Source: Bog-793 sp050013835 (GTDB taxonomy: Bacteria; Actinomycetota; Acidimicrobiia; Acidimicrobiales; Bog-793). From it: a DNA stretch of 64,000 bases. Numbering within the stretch: the first letter of the stretch is position 1; each line of letters starts with the position of its first letter. The position numbers and the translations under genes were made by a program. Shown here in pieces: positions 51,568 to 60,503 of this stretch. The notes below the pieces were generated by a model. It had not been told where the DNA came from. It worked only from the letters and a program-made list of their open reading frames with translations, and searched no databases. The stretch covers positions 124,001 through 188,000 of the forward strand of contig JBEKEM010000001.1 of assembly GCA_050013835.1 (NCBI GenBank). Reading direction: 5' to 3'.

Positions 51568-52674
51568 TCAGGCGGTGTCCCGCCAGTGGATGGCGGCGAG
51601 GCGCTTGTCGGAGACGTGGCCGTTGGCGGCGAACCAGCGGGCCGAACGCTCGATCGCCTCGGCGGCGGGCCGCGACTCGTAGCCGAGCTCGCGGCGGGCC
51701 CGCGCGTCGCTGAACACCATCCGGGTCGAAGCCATCCGCGCCCCCTCAAGCGGGACGTGCGGGGTGTGCCGCAGAAGGCGCCCCTCGACGAGCTCGGAGA
51801 TCCAGGCGGCGCCGAGGGCGGCCGGGCGGGGGACCCGGAAGCGCGGTCCCGGGAGCCCCGTGCAGCGGGCGAGCTCGGCGAGGATCGCGCGCAGCTCGAG
51901 GTTCTCCCCGCCGACGATGTAGCTGCGCCCGACCACCCCTCGCTCGGCGGCGAGGAGGTGACCGGCGGCGACGTCGTCGACGTCGACGATGTTGAGGGCG
52001 GTGTCGAACCACCCGGGCATTCGCCCGTTGAGGAAGTCGACGACGAGCCGGCCGGTCGGGGTTGGTGTGTGGTCGCCCGGCCCGAGCGGCGTCGTCGGAA
52101 GCACCAGGGTGACCGGCATGCCGAGCGCCGTGGCGCGCAGCACCTCGTGCTCGGCGACGTACTTCGACTGCTTGTAGAGCCCGAAGAGGTGGTCGACGTG
52201 GGGGGCGCAGGTCTCGTCGGCGGGTCCGCGCTCGGCGACGTGCTCGAGCCCGAGCGTGCCGACCGAGCTCGTGTAGACGACGAGCTCGCAGTCGGCCGAG
52301 CGCGCCGCCGCCAGCACGTTGCGGGTGCCGTCGACGTTGACGCGGTAGAAGGCCGCCGGGTCCGGGGCCCAGAAGCGGTAGACGGCGGCGACGTGAAAGA
52401 CGGTGCGAGCCCCTTTGATCGCTGACTCCATCGCCGCGGCGTCGCGCACGTCGGCCTCGACGACCTCGACCTGCAGCCCGTCGAGGCTCGCGTGCCCGAT
52501 CCCCGGTTCGACGAGGGCGGCGACGTCGACGCCGCGGCCGACCAGGGCGCGGGTGATCGCCGAGCCGATGAAGCCGGCGGCCCCGGTGACGGCCACCCGC
52601 TCGCCCGCGGCGAGCACGCCCCGGGCGGCGGCCTCCGCCGCCGGTTCGGTCCCGCTGCGCTGCGATCTGGCCAT
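51568..52674 (-). CDS. hpnA: NAD-dependent epimerase, hopanoid-associated HpnA type
   Basis: 368 residues. VAVTGAAGFIGSAITRAL near residue 28 is the NAD-binding Rossmann motif. VFHVAAVYRFWAPDPAAFYRVNVDGTRNVL (in parts) is highly typical of HpnA. The catalytic YxxxK is YKQSK. It is an extended short-chain dehydrogenase acting on a sugar nucleotide or hopanoid side chain. Other hpn genes are not in the window. ATG 52674 has GGGAG upstream. Divergent from an aldehyde dehydrogenase gene. Confidence 0.85.
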   Translation of the reverse strand: MARSQRSGTEPAAEAAARGVLAAGERVAVTGAAGFIGSAITRALVGRGVDVAALVEPGIGHASLDGLQVEVVEADVRDAAAMESAIKGARTVFHVAAVYRFWAPDPAAFYRVNVDGTRNVLAAARSADCELVVYTSSVGTLGLEHVAERGPADETCAPHVDHLFGLYKQSKYVAEHEVLRATALGMPVTLVLPTTPLGPGDHTPTPTGRLVVDFLNGRMPGWFDTALNIVDVDDVAAGHLLAAERGVVGRSYIVGGENLELRAILAELARCTGLPGPRFRVPRPAALGAAWISELVEGRLLRHTPHVPLEGARMASTRMVFSDARARRELGYESRPAAEAIERSARWFAANGHVSDKRLAAIHWRDTA

Positions 52675-52769
52675 CGTCACTCCCGTCATCTGGGGGCCGG
52701 GTACTGTGCCTAGCGCGGCCGTGAGCCCAGTTTCGCCGAGCTCGTCGGTCACGTCGCTTCTCGACGCAA

Positions 52770-52800
52770 GAGGCGAGTTGGCCAGTTATACACTCGCCTC
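52770..52800. promoter_or_regulatory. inverted repeat operator with -10 in its loop
   Basis: GAGGCGAGT (52770-52778) and ACTCGCCTC (52792-52800) are a perfect 9-bp inverted repeat. The 13-base loop contains TTATAC, an AT-rich -10 candidate for the aldehyde dehydrogenase gene, whose GTG lies 20 bp downstream. A regulator bound here could control both the ALDH-gabT pair and divergent hpnA. Confidence 0.55.
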
Positions 52801-52819
52801 CCGACCGCGAGGAGGTGCC

Positions 52820-54274
52820 GTGAGTCCATCGACTGCATCACCGCCGCTCGCCAAGCTGGCCAATTTCGTCGGAGGTGCCAAGCTGCCGGCGCAGGAGGGT
52901 GAGACGACCGAGGTCATCAACCCCTCGACCGGCGAGGCCTACGCCGAGGCACCGCTGTCGCGGGCGGCCGACGTCGACGCGGCCTTCGCCGCCGCCGCAG
53001 CGGCCTTCCCGGGCTGGCGCGACGCGACGCCGGCCGAACGGAGCCTCGCCCTCCTGCGCATCGCCGACACGATCGCCGCCCGCGCCGAGGAGCTCGTGCG
53101 GATCGAGTGCGAGAACACCGGCAAGCCGCTCGCCCTCATGAGGTCCGAGGAGATCCCGCCGCTCGTCGACCAGATCCGCTTCTTCGCCGCCGCGGCGCGC
53201 CTCCTCGACGGGCGTTCGGCTGGCGAGTACATGGCGGATCACACCTCGTACGTGCGGCGCGAGCCGATCGGAGTGTGCGCCGCCGTCACTCCCTGGAACT
53301 ACCCGGCGATGATGGCCGTCTGGAAGTGGGCGCCCGCCCTCGCCGCCGGGAACACGATGGTGCTGAAGCCGTCGGACACGACGCCGGTGTCGACGCTGTT
53401 CCTCGCCGAGCTGATGGCCGAGCACCTGCCCCCTGGGGTCTTCAACGTCGTCTGCGGCGACCGGGACACCGGGCGGGCGCTCGTCGCCCACGAGACGCCG
53501 GCGATGGTCTCCATCACCGGCAGCGTGCGTGCCGGCACGGAGGTCGCCGCCGCCGCCGCCAGGTCGCTGAAACGCGTCCACCTCGAGCTCGGCGGCAAAG
53601 CCCCGGTCGTCGTCTTCGACGACGCCGACCTCGAGGCCGCCGCGGCGGGGATCGCCGCAGCCGGCTACTTCAACGCCGGGCAGGACTGCACGGCGGCGAC
53701 GCGCGTTCTCGCCGGGGCCGGAATCCACGACGACTTCGTCGCCGCCCTCGCCGGCCGGGCGGCGGCCACGAAGACGGCGGGGATCGACGTTCCCGACGCC
53801 GACTACGGGCCGCTCAACAACGCCAATCAGCTCGCCCGGGTGGCCGGGTTCGTCGAGCGGACGCCTTCGCACGCCGAGGTGCTGGTCGGGGGGAGCCGCA
53901 TCGGCGAGCGGGGGTACCTTTTCGCGCCGACCGTGGTCGACGGGCTCCACCAGGACGACGAGATGGTCCAGGACGAGATCTTCGGCCCGGTGATCACGGT
54001 GCAGCGCTTCGCCGGGGAGGCCGAGGCGGTCGCCTGGGCCAACGGCGTGCGCTACGGCCTGGCCGCGAGCGTGTGGACCCGGGACCACGCCCGGGCGATG
54101 CGGATGACCAGGGCGCTCGAGTTCGGGGCGGTGTGGGTGAACACGCACATCCCGCTCGTCGCCGAGATGCCCCACGGCGGGTTCAAGGCCTCCGGCTACG
54201 GTAAGGACCTTTCGGTCTACGGCTTCGAGGACTACACGCGGATCAAGCACGTCATGCACTACATCGGCGGGTGA
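52820..54274 (+). CDS. aldehyde dehydrogenase, probably gamma-aminobutyraldehyde type
   Basis: 484 residues. PWNYPAMMAVWKWAPALAAGNTMVLKPSD (in parts) is the nucleotide site, LELGGKAP carries the catalytic Glu, and GYFNAGQDCTAATRV the catalytic Cys. EIFGPVITVQRF and GFKASGYGKDLS complete the family pattern. The co-directional aminotransferase 20 bp downstream suggests an aminoaldehyde substrate in putrescine/GABA breakdown (PatD-like). GAGGAGG precedes GTG 52820. A 9-bp inverted repeat lies in the promoter. Confidence 0.92.
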   Translation: MSPSTASPPLAKLANFVGGAKLPAQEGETTEVINPSTGEAYAEAPLSRAADVDAAFAAAAAAFPGWRDATPAERSLALLRIADTIAARAEELVRIECENTGKPLALMRSEEIPPLVDQIRFFAAAARLLDGRSAGEYMADHTSYVRREPIGVCAAVTPWNYPAMMAVWKWAPALAAGNTMVLKPSDTTPVSTLFLAELMAEHLPPGVFNVVCGDRDTGRALVAHETPAMVSITGSVRAGTEVAAAAARSLKRVHLELGGKAPVVVFDDADLEAAAAGIAAAGYFNAGQDCTAATRVLAGAGIHDDFVAALAGRAAATKTAGIDVPDADYGPLNNANQLARVAGFVERTPSHAEVLVGGSRIGERGYLFAPTVVDGLHQDDEMVQDEIFGPVITVQRFAGEAEAVAWANGVRYGLAASVWTRDHARAMRMTRALEFGAVWVNTHIPLVAEMPHGGFKASGYGKDLSVYGFEDYTRIKHVMHYIGG

Positions 54275-54293
54275 CGCCGGGAGGAGACGCGAG

Positions 54294-55652
54294 GTGGGAG
54301 ACGAGGGAGCTACGGCGGAGGGAGTACCGCAGCGGCGCGAGATCGTGACGGAGATCCCCGGGCCACGCTCGCGGGCGCTCGCCGCCCGCCGGGAGCGGGC
54401 GGTCGCCCCTGGGGTGTCGTCCTCGTTCCCGGCGTACATCGCGCGGGCCTCGGGTGCCGTCGTCGAGGACGTCGACGGCAACCGGTTCATCGACCTCGGC
54501 TCGGGGATCGCCGTCACCGGCGTCGGCCACGCCTCGCCGCTCGTCGTCGACGCGGTGCGCGGGCAGGTCGCCCGTTTCACCCACACCTGTTTCGCCGTAG
54601 CCCCCTACGAGCCCTACGTGGCGGTGTGCGAGGAGCTGAACTCGATCACCCCGGGGGACCACGCCAAGACGTCGGCGCTCTTCAACTCGGGGGCGGAGGC
54701 GGTCGAGAACGCCGTCAAGATCGCCCGCCGCGCCACCGGCCGGCCCGCCGTCGTCGTCTTCGACCACGCCTTCCACGGGCGGACGAACCTGGCGATGGCG
54801 ATGACCGCCAAGTCGATGCCGTACAAGTCGGGATTCGGCCCGTTCGCGCCCGAGGTCTACCGGGTGCCGGTGTCGTACCCCTACCGGGACCCCAAGGGCA
54901 TGACCGGCGCCGAGGCGGCCCGACGCGCCGTCGACCAGATCGGGGTGCAGGTGGGCGCGGCGAGCGTCGCCTGCCTTGTCGTCGAGCCGATCCAGGGCGA
55001 GGGGGGCTTCATCGTTCCGGCCCCGGGCTTCCTGCCGGCGCTCGCCGCCTGGTGCCGCACCAACGGCGTCGTGCTCGTCGCCGACGAGATCCAGTCGGGT
55101 TTCGGCCGCACCGGGGACTGGTTCGCCTGCGACGACGAGGGGGTCGTGCCGGACCTCGTCACGACGGCGAAGGGGATCGCCGCCGGGATGCCGCTCGCCG
55201 CCGTCACCGGGAGGGCCGAGCTGATGGGGGCGGTCCACGCCGGCGGGCTCGGCGGGACCTACGGAGGCAACCCCGTCGCCTGCGCGGCCGCCCTCGCCGC
55301 CATCCGCACGATGCGCGAGGACGACCTGCCGGGGAGGGCGCGTCGCATCGGCGCGGTGCTGGCCGACCGGCTCGGGATGCTGCGCGCCCGGTTCCGGGGG
55401 ATCGGGGACGTGCGCGGACGGGGCGCGATGTTCGCCGCCGAGTTCGTCCGCCCGGGCACCCGCGAGCCCGACGCCCCGGCCGCGGCAGAGGTCGCCGCCG
55501 CCTGCCACGCCGCCGGGGTCGTGGTCTTGACGTGCGGGACCTGGGGCAACGTCGTCCGGCTGCTGCCGCCTTTCGTGATCGGAGAGGACCTTTTGTCCGA
55601 GGGTCTCGACGTCCTGGAAGATGCCGTCGGGAGCGCGCTCGGGAGAGGCTGA
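54294..55652 (+). CDS. gabT: 4-aminobutyrate aminotransferase family protein
   Basis: 452 residues. Class III PLP aminotransferase: NSGAEAVENAVKIAR, FDHAFHGRTNLAMAMT, EPIQGEGGFI, LVADEIQSGFGRTGDWFA and the PLP lysine in TTAKGIAAGMPLAAV. GABA transaminase gives succinate semialdehyde plus glutamate, fitting the adjacent dehydrogenase. Close relatives use other diamines or ornithine, so substrate is probable only. GTG 54294 is preceded by GGAGGAG. Confidence 0.9.
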   Translation: MGDEGATAEGVPQRREIVTEIPGPRSRALAARRERAVAPGVSSSFPAYIARASGAVVEDVDGNRFIDLGSGIAVTGVGHASPLVVDAVRGQVARFTHTCFAVAPYEPYVAVCEELNSITPGDHAKTSALFNSGAEAVENAVKIARRATGRPAVVVFDHAFHGRTNLAMAMTAKSMPYKSGFGPFAPEVYRVPVSYPYRDPKGMTGAEAARRAVDQIGVQVGAASVACLVVEPIQGEGGFIVPAPGFLPALAAWCRTNGVVLVADEIQSGFGRTGDWFACDDEGVVPDLVTTAKGIAAGMPLAAVTGRAELMGAVHAGGLGGTYGGNPVACAAALAAIRTMREDDLPGRARRIGAVLADRLGMLRARFRGIGDVRGRGAMFAAEFVRPGTREPDAPAAAEVAAACHAAGVVVLTCGTWGNVVRLLPPFVIGEDLLSEGLDVLEDAVGSALGRG

Positions 55653-55706
55653 CGACCTTGATCGCCGCGCTCGCCGGCCGGCGCGCACCCCGTCCCGGCG
55701 GGGGAG

Positions 55707-57047
55707 TCAGGCGGGGAGCGGCGGGGTCTCTCGGCGGAGGACCTCTTTCAGCTTCACGGCGCGACCCGTGCGCAGGATGGCGCGGCGGTAGATGACGGCG
55801 GCGAGACGCGCCATGCCGACCGTCGCCGTCGCCGTGACGAGCCCCGAGAGGACGACCTGCCACCAGGCGACCTGGCCAAGGGCGAAGAGCACCGGCATGA
55901 CGAACGGCGCCGTCGGCGGCAGGAAGGCGAGGACCTCGCTGAGCGTCGAAGGGCTCGAGGCCGCGAGCGCCGTGAACGAGATGATGTAGCCGAAGAGCAA
56001 CGGCAGCTGCACCGGGAAGGCGACGCTCTGCACCTGCTCCTGGCGTTCGACGAGCGAGCCGATGGCGGCGAAGAGCCAGCAGTAGAAGGCGTAGCCGAGG
56101 ACGAGCCAGACGAGCCCGACGACGACGGGCACGGGGGCGGTGCCCTTCACGAGGTTCGAGCCGACGGCGGCGCCGAGGGCGAGGGCGAGGGCGACGATCG
56201 CCGCCGCCTGCGCGAGCGCGACGAGGCCGATGCCCGTCACCTTGCCGACGAGCAGGCGCAGCGGCGACACGGCCGAGAGCAGCACCTCGACGACGCGGTT
56301 CGCCTTCTCCTCGACGACTCCCATCAGCACCCACGTCCCGTACTGGGTGAGCAGCACGTAGGTGAGGATAAGGACATAGAGCGCCGTGATGAGGTTGGCG
56401 CTCTTGTGATGGGCAGGCGCGAGGCCGGTGATCGGCAGGTCATCGGCGGAGCCGGCGACGGCGGCGGTGACCGCGCCGACGCGAACTGCGGGGACGCCGT
56501 CGCCGCGCAGCGCGCCCTCGACGCCGAGGTAGTGGGCGACGGAGTCGGCGTAGGTCGCGAGCGTCGAGTTGTCCGACGGCGTGATGGCCTGGGCGACATC
56601 GAGGTGGTTGTCACCGACCAGCACGAGATCGACCGTCCCCGCGCGCAGCGCCCGAGTTGCCGCAGTCGTCGAGTGCTCGGCGATGATCCGGATCTTGACG
56701 CCCTGTGCCTTGCCCGTGTCGAGAAGCGTCGGGCGTGTGAGCGCCGTCGTCGGGCCGACGACGCCGACGCGGATGACCGGCGTTGCGCCCTTGTTTAGGA
56801 CCGGGATGACGACCGCCGCGGCGACGCCGAGCAGCACGACGAGCGTGCCGATCTTGAACACGCGCGAGGACGTCCGCTCGTGGACCTCTCGCCGGGCGAT
56901 GAGCTCGACGTCGCCGCGGACGCGCCGCGAGCGCGTGTCGCCCTCCGCGCCCTCGCCCTCCGGGCGGAGGGTCTTGTGGGCGTAGCGGTGGCGCCAGATG
57001 CGGATACCGAGAACCACCACGCCGAGCGTGATGAGTACGGCCGTCAC
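55707..57047 (-). CDS. ABC-2 type transporter permease (NatB-like)
   Basis: 446 residues. One N-terminal helix and another near residue 70 (IGTLVVLLGVAAAVVIPVL) bracket a cytoplasmic stretch. A 200-residue extracytoplasmic domain follows, then five or six helices at the C-terminus (VLILTYVLLTQYGTWVLMGVVEEKANRVVEVLLSAV in parts). The EEKANRVVEVLLS motif is typical of NatB-type exporters. It pairs with the ATPase gene whose stop overlaps its GTG start (GTGA). Substrate unknown; Na+ or drug export are family precedents. Confidence 0.9.
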   Translation of the reverse strand: MTAVLITLGVVVLGIRIWRHRYAHKTLRPEGEGAEGDTRSRRVRGDVELIARREVHERTSSRVFKIGTLVVLLGVAAAVVIPVLNKGATPVIRVGVVGPTTALTRPTLLDTGKAQGVKIRIIAEHSTTAATRALRAGTVDLVLVGDNHLDVAQAITPSDNSTLATYADSVAHYLGVEGALRGDGVPAVRVGAVTAAVAGSADDLPITGLAPAHHKSANLITALYVLILTYVLLTQYGTWVLMGVVEEKANRVVEVLLSAVSPLRLLVGKVTGIGLVALAQAAAIVALALALGAAVGSNLVKGTAPVPVVVGLVWLVLGYAFYCWLFAAIGSLVERQEQVQSVAFPVQLPLLFGYIISFTALAASSPSTLSEVLAFLPPTAPFVMPVLFALGQVAWWQVVLSGLVTATATVGMARLAAVIYRRAILRTGRAVKLKEVLRRETPPLPA

Positions 57048-57934
57048 TGGACGGCCTCCCGAAAGACCTCGGAGAGGCGCCGCCTTTCGAAATCGAACCG
57101 GACGACCGGGCCCGCCGCCATCGCCGTCGCGAGCAGCGCCTGGCTGTCGACCCCGTCGTCGAGGACGAGGCGGGACTCGCCACCGTCGGTGCGCGAGATC
57201 GTGACGCCGTCGATCCCGGCAGCCCAGGCGCCGTCGCGGTCGCCCTCGACCTTGACGACGAGCCGGCGGGAGCCCTGGCGTTCGAGCTCCTCGAGGTTCC
57301 CCTCCGCGACGAGGTGGCCCCTGTCGATGATGGCGACCGACTCGCAGATGTCCTCGACGAGATCGAGCTGGTGGCTCGAGAAGAGCACGCCCCGGCCCTC
57401 CCGGGCCTGCTCGGTGAGGATCGCCGCGAGGTCGTCGATGCCGACCGGGTCGAGACCGGCGAAGGGCTCGTCGAGGATGAGGAGCTCGGGGTCGTGGATG
57501 AGCGCCGAGGCGAGCTGGACCCGTTGCTGGTTGCCGAGCGATAGCGACTCGAGCTTGTCGAGGGCGCGCTCGGGGATCCCAAGGCGCTCGAGCCAGTGCG
57601 CGGTCGCCCGGCGGGCGTCGGCGGGGCTCCTCCCGTGGAGCTCGCAGAGGTACTCGAGCTGACGCTGGATCTGCATGCCGGGGTAGAGGCCCCGCTCCTC
57701 GGGCATGTAGCCGAACCGGCGGCGTTCGGCGATCCCGACCGCGTCGCCTTGCCAGCGCACGCTCCCGCCGTCGAGGTCGACCAGGCCGAACACGGCCCGC
57801 ATCGCCGTCGTCTTCCCGGAGCCGTTCGGGCCGAGGAAGCCGAAGACCTGGCCGGGGGGCACGGCGAACGAGAGGTCGTCGAGCGCGACCACCTCGCCGA
57901 AGCGGCGGCGCAGTCCGATGAATTCGAGGCTCAT
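57044..57934 (-). CDS. ABC transporter ATP-binding protein (NatA-like)
   Basis: 296 residues. FLGPNGSGKTTAMRAVFGL is Walker A, GYMPEERGLYPGM the Q-loop region, LSLGNQQRVQLASALI a variant signature (SLGNQQR in place of SGGxxxR), LLILDEPFAGLDPVG Walker B and FSSHQLDLVEDICE the H-loop. The SLGN variant is frequent in NatA-like subfamilies. ATG 57934 gives the normal N-terminus. Translationally coupled to the permease gene. Confidence 0.92.
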   Translation of the reverse strand: MSLEFIGLRRRFGEVVALDDLSFAVPPGQVFGFLGPNGSGKTTAMRAVFGLVDLDGGSVRWQGDAVGIAERRRFGYMPEERGLYPGMQIQRQLEYLCELHGRSPADARRATAHWLERLGIPERALDKLESLSLGNQQRVQLASALIHDPELLILDEPFAGLDPVGIDDLAAILTEQAREGRGVLFSSHQLDLVEDICESVAIIDRGHLVAEGNLEELERQGSRRLVVKVEGDRDGAWAAGIDGVTISRTDGGESRLVLDDGVDSQALLATAMAAGPVVRFDFERRRLSEVFREAVQ

Positions 57935-58169
57935 GGGCGCCGGCTCCGGGCTCGCCCGTCGGCCGCCGCGGGGTCCGGGGAGCCTGCCCGCCAGCTTCTC
58001 CGCGTCGTCACCTGGAGCCCGCCGCGCGACCCAGTGGGTCGTCGGCGCGGACACGACACCGCGGGCCACGGGGCATGCGACGACGGTAGTGCCGTGGCAA
58101 GGGCGCGCCAAGACCCCTGACCACGCCCACCTTGCGTCGTGCGGCACGACCGCGGGCCGGGGGCCGCCC

Positions 58170-58703
58170 TCAGGTCGCGTTCCTCGTCAGTGCCTCGTGC
58201 AGGGCGGTGATCAGCTTCTCGTCCTGGGCCTGGAGGTGCTTCTGGATCTCGAGGGCCTCGGACAGGATCGACTCGGCGTCCTTGTAGGTGGCGTCGGCCC
58301 GCTTGTCGCTCGCCTTCGCCGCGATGTTCTGGCCGACGATGATGATCGAGAGCAGCACGAGCTGGAGGAAGGTCTGGGCGATCCAGGCCACGATGAGGAT
58401 GAGCCCGGGTTTGGTGAAAAAGTGCGGGACGTCGTTCTGATGCAGGGCGCCCGCCTCGATGAGGATCGCCGGCAGGCTGCACAGCGCGATGACCGCGAAG
58501 ACGTAGGAGCAGGCCATCGTCCCGAAGCCCCTGGTGATCTGCACGGCAAGCCAGGAGTTGAGGCGCTTGAGCCGCGTGCTCCGGTCGAGGCCGTCGCGCG
58601 TCTGGGCCGGCCTGTCGCGGTGCTCGAGACGCTCGATGGTGTGCGGGTGTGGGATGTGCTCGTAGACGTCAATGGTCTCCCTTCCGTCGCGCGCGATCAT
58701 CAC
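58170..58703 (-). CDS. DUF1003 family membrane protein
   Basis: 177 residues. Two membrane helices (MACSYVFAVIALCSLPAILIE in parts and PGLILIVAWIAQTFLQLVLLSIIIVGQNI in parts) are followed by a helical cytoplasmic tail (DATYKDAESILSEALEIQKHLQ in parts). LQLVLLSIIIVGQN and the following ADxRADxxY pattern are the DUF1003 hallmark. Function unknown. Start ATG 58703 or 58700. The 235-bp gap to the ABC genes downstream has no recognisable feature. Confidence 0.85.
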   Translation of the reverse strand: MMIARDGRETIDVYEHIPHPHTIERLEHRDRPAQTRDGLDRSTRLKRLNSWLAVQITRGFGTMACSYVFAVIALCSLPAILIEAGALHQNDVPHFFTKPGLILIVAWIAQTFLQLVLLSIIIVGQNIAAKASDKRADATYKDAESILSEALEIQKHLQAQDEKLITALHEALTRNAT

Positions 58704-58839
58704 ACGAGGTCGGGGCGATGCTCGCGAACAGTCCGCCTAAGGTCTTGTCAGCCCGCCCCACCCAGCTCAGAGCCGGAATCGAACCGAATGCCCGGCGGGG
58801 GAGTTGTAGAAGCGTGAGATCACGACCGCTGGACGCGCC

Positions 58840-59388
58840 ATGACGGGCGCGAGCGCCGACACCTCGGGGCTCGAGGACTGGATGAAGTCGTGGTACGCGC
58901 CGGCGTACCGCACCGCCTGCCTCGTGCTCAACGACTCGACCGGGGCCGAGGAGGCCGTGCAGGAGGCCTTCCTGCGGATGTGGCGCTTCCGCGACGCCAT
59001 GCCCGAGGGTGAGGCGGCGCGTCCCTGGCTCTACCGAGTCGTCGTCAACTCCTGCTACTCCTGGGCCCGAAAGGAGTGGGGCGTCGACGGCCGGCGGGCG
59101 CCGCAGGCGTCGCTCGAAACGCTCGCCGAGTCGTCCCCCGGACCCGACGAGATCGCCGTCGTCGGTGACCGTGCCGCGGCGGTGCGCGACGCCCTCGCCC
59201 GCCTTCCCGAGGCGTTCCGGGTCCCGGTCGTCCTGCGCTACTACGCCGGAATGTCGGAGAAGGAGATCGCCGTGGCGATCCACCGGCGCGCCGGGACGGT
59301 GAAGTCTCGGCTGCACGAGGCCCGTCGGCTGCTCAGCGCCGATGCCGCGCTCAGCGCCTTCACGGAGGAAGAAGAGGGAACGAGATGA
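58840..59388 (+). CDS. ECF-family RNA polymerase sigma factor
   Basis: 182 residues. Region 2 is YRTACLVLNDSTGAEEAVQEAFLRMWR (in parts) with RPWLYRVVVNSCYSWARK. Region 4 is ALARLPEAFRVPVVLRYYAGMSEKEIAVAIHRRAGTVKSRLHEAR (in parts), an HTH that reads -35 elements. It ends in an acidic EEEEGTR. ATG 58840. The downstream gene overlaps by ATGA and encodes a membrane protein with a cytoplasmic N-terminus, the expected position of an anti-sigma factor. Confidence 0.93.
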   Translation: MTGASADTSGLEDWMKSWYAPAYRTACLVLNDSTGAEEAVQEAFLRMWRFRDAMPEGEAARPWLYRVVVNSCYSWARKEWGVDGRRAPQASLETLAESSPGPDEIAVVGDRAAAVRDALARLPEAFRVPVVLRYYAGMSEKEIAVAIHRRAGTVKSRLHEARRLLSADAALSAFTEEEEGTR

Positions 59389-60422
59389 TCGGCGACGACG
59401 AGTTCGAAGCACTGCTCCACGCGGCGGGAGGCGAGTTCGCCGTCCCGGCGGACGGGCCGGACAAGATCCTCGCCGCCGCGGCACCGCCGGCGGCGGAGGG
59501 AAAGGTCGTCCGCGGCCGGATCCGCTTCCGCGAGTTCGCCCTCGCCGGCGTGAGCGTCGCCGCCGTCGTGGCCCTCGCCATCGTCCTGGTGACCTCGTCG
59601 GGGGGATCCCCGGTGGTGGGGAACGGGGCGCTCAGGACGTACTCGCTCGAGCAAACCGCCGGCGCGCAGAACGCCATTGCCACTCCCAGGTCGGCGGCGC
59701 CCCATGCCACCGCTCAAAACACGAGGACGAAGGCGACGAGCGGGCGCGACATCGTCGCCACGGGAACGCTCCGCCTGACGACCACCCGGGCCGCGCTGCG
59801 GCGTGACGTCGCGCGCCTCGAGGCGCTGGCCATCCGGTTCGGGGGGTACGTGTCGGCCGCCGCCATCGTCGAGACCGGCCCCCATCCGGGCGGGAGCATC
59901 GTCGTGAAGGTGCCGGCGGGTTCGTTCGCGGCGTTCAACGCCAGGGCCGAGCGGATCGCCAGGGTGAAGAGCCTGTCGACCTCGGACACGGACGTCACCG
60001 CCCGGGTCGTCGACCTCGGCGCGCGCCTCACGGCGCTCGTCGACGAGCGCAGCCAGCTCGAGGTGTTGCTCGGCCGGGCCGGGAAGATCTCGGACCTGCT
60101 CTCGGTCGAGAACGAGATCGAGAACGTGCAGTCCCAGATCGAGCAGATCCAGGGTGAGCAGCGCACCCTCGCCGCCCAGGTGGGCTACTCGGCGCTCACG
60201 GTGCAGCTCGCGGTGCCGCGGCCGCCGCATTCCTCGGGCCCGTCGAACGGGTTCGGCCATGCCTGGCACGAGGCGGTCTCCGGCTTCGTGAACGGCGTGA
60301 AGGCGTTCGTGTCGGTCCTTGGCGACCTGCTGTTCGCCGTGCTGTCGTTCATCGTCGCGGCGCTCATCATCTACGGACTGTGGCGCAGCGTCTGGCCCCG
60401 GGTGCGCCGGCGGATCGCCTAG
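59385..60422 (+). CDS. DUF4349 membrane protein, putative anti-sigma partner
   Basis: 345 residues. A cytoplasmic N-terminus of about 50 residues is followed by a helix (ALAGVSVAAVVALAIVLVTS). The large extracytoplasmic domain has the DUF4349 pattern: GTLRLTTTRAALRRDVARLEALA, GGYVSAAAI, IVVKVPAGSFAAF, TDVTARVVDLGARL and a coiled coil SVENEIENVQSQIEQIQGEQRTLAAQ (in parts). A C-terminal helix closes it. Overlap with the sigma gene (ATGA) implies coupled expression and possibly signal-dependent sigma control. Confidence 0.85.
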   Translation: MIGDDEFEALLHAAGGEFAVPADGPDKILAAAAPPAAEGKVVRGRIRFREFALAGVSVAAVVALAIVLVTSSGGSPVVGNGALRTYSLEQTAGAQNAIATPRSAAPHATAQNTRTKATSGRDIVATGTLRLTTTRAALRRDVARLEALAIRFGGYVSAAAIVETGPHPGGSIVVKVPAGSFAAFNARAERIARVKSLSTSDTDVTARVVDLGARLTALVDERSQLEVLLGRAGKISDLLSVENEIENVQSQIEQIQGEQRTLAAQVGYSALTVQLAVPRPPHSSGPSNGFGHAWHEAVSGFVNGVKAFVSVLGDLLFAVLSFIVAALIIYGLWRSVWPRVRRRIA

Positions 60423-60503
60423 GGCGGAGCCCCGGGTCGGCGGCGTCCGCGGGGCGCGGAGGGAAGTCGGACGGAACTTGGATTCGAGCGAGGAGGAGGC
60501 CAC

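Noticed and set aside
60470..60503. GGAACTT before the secreted-protein gene as an ECF -35 element
   Set aside because: Only about 25 bp remain before the ATG, too little for a -10 and start site, so it cannot be the promoter of that gene in the usual geometry.
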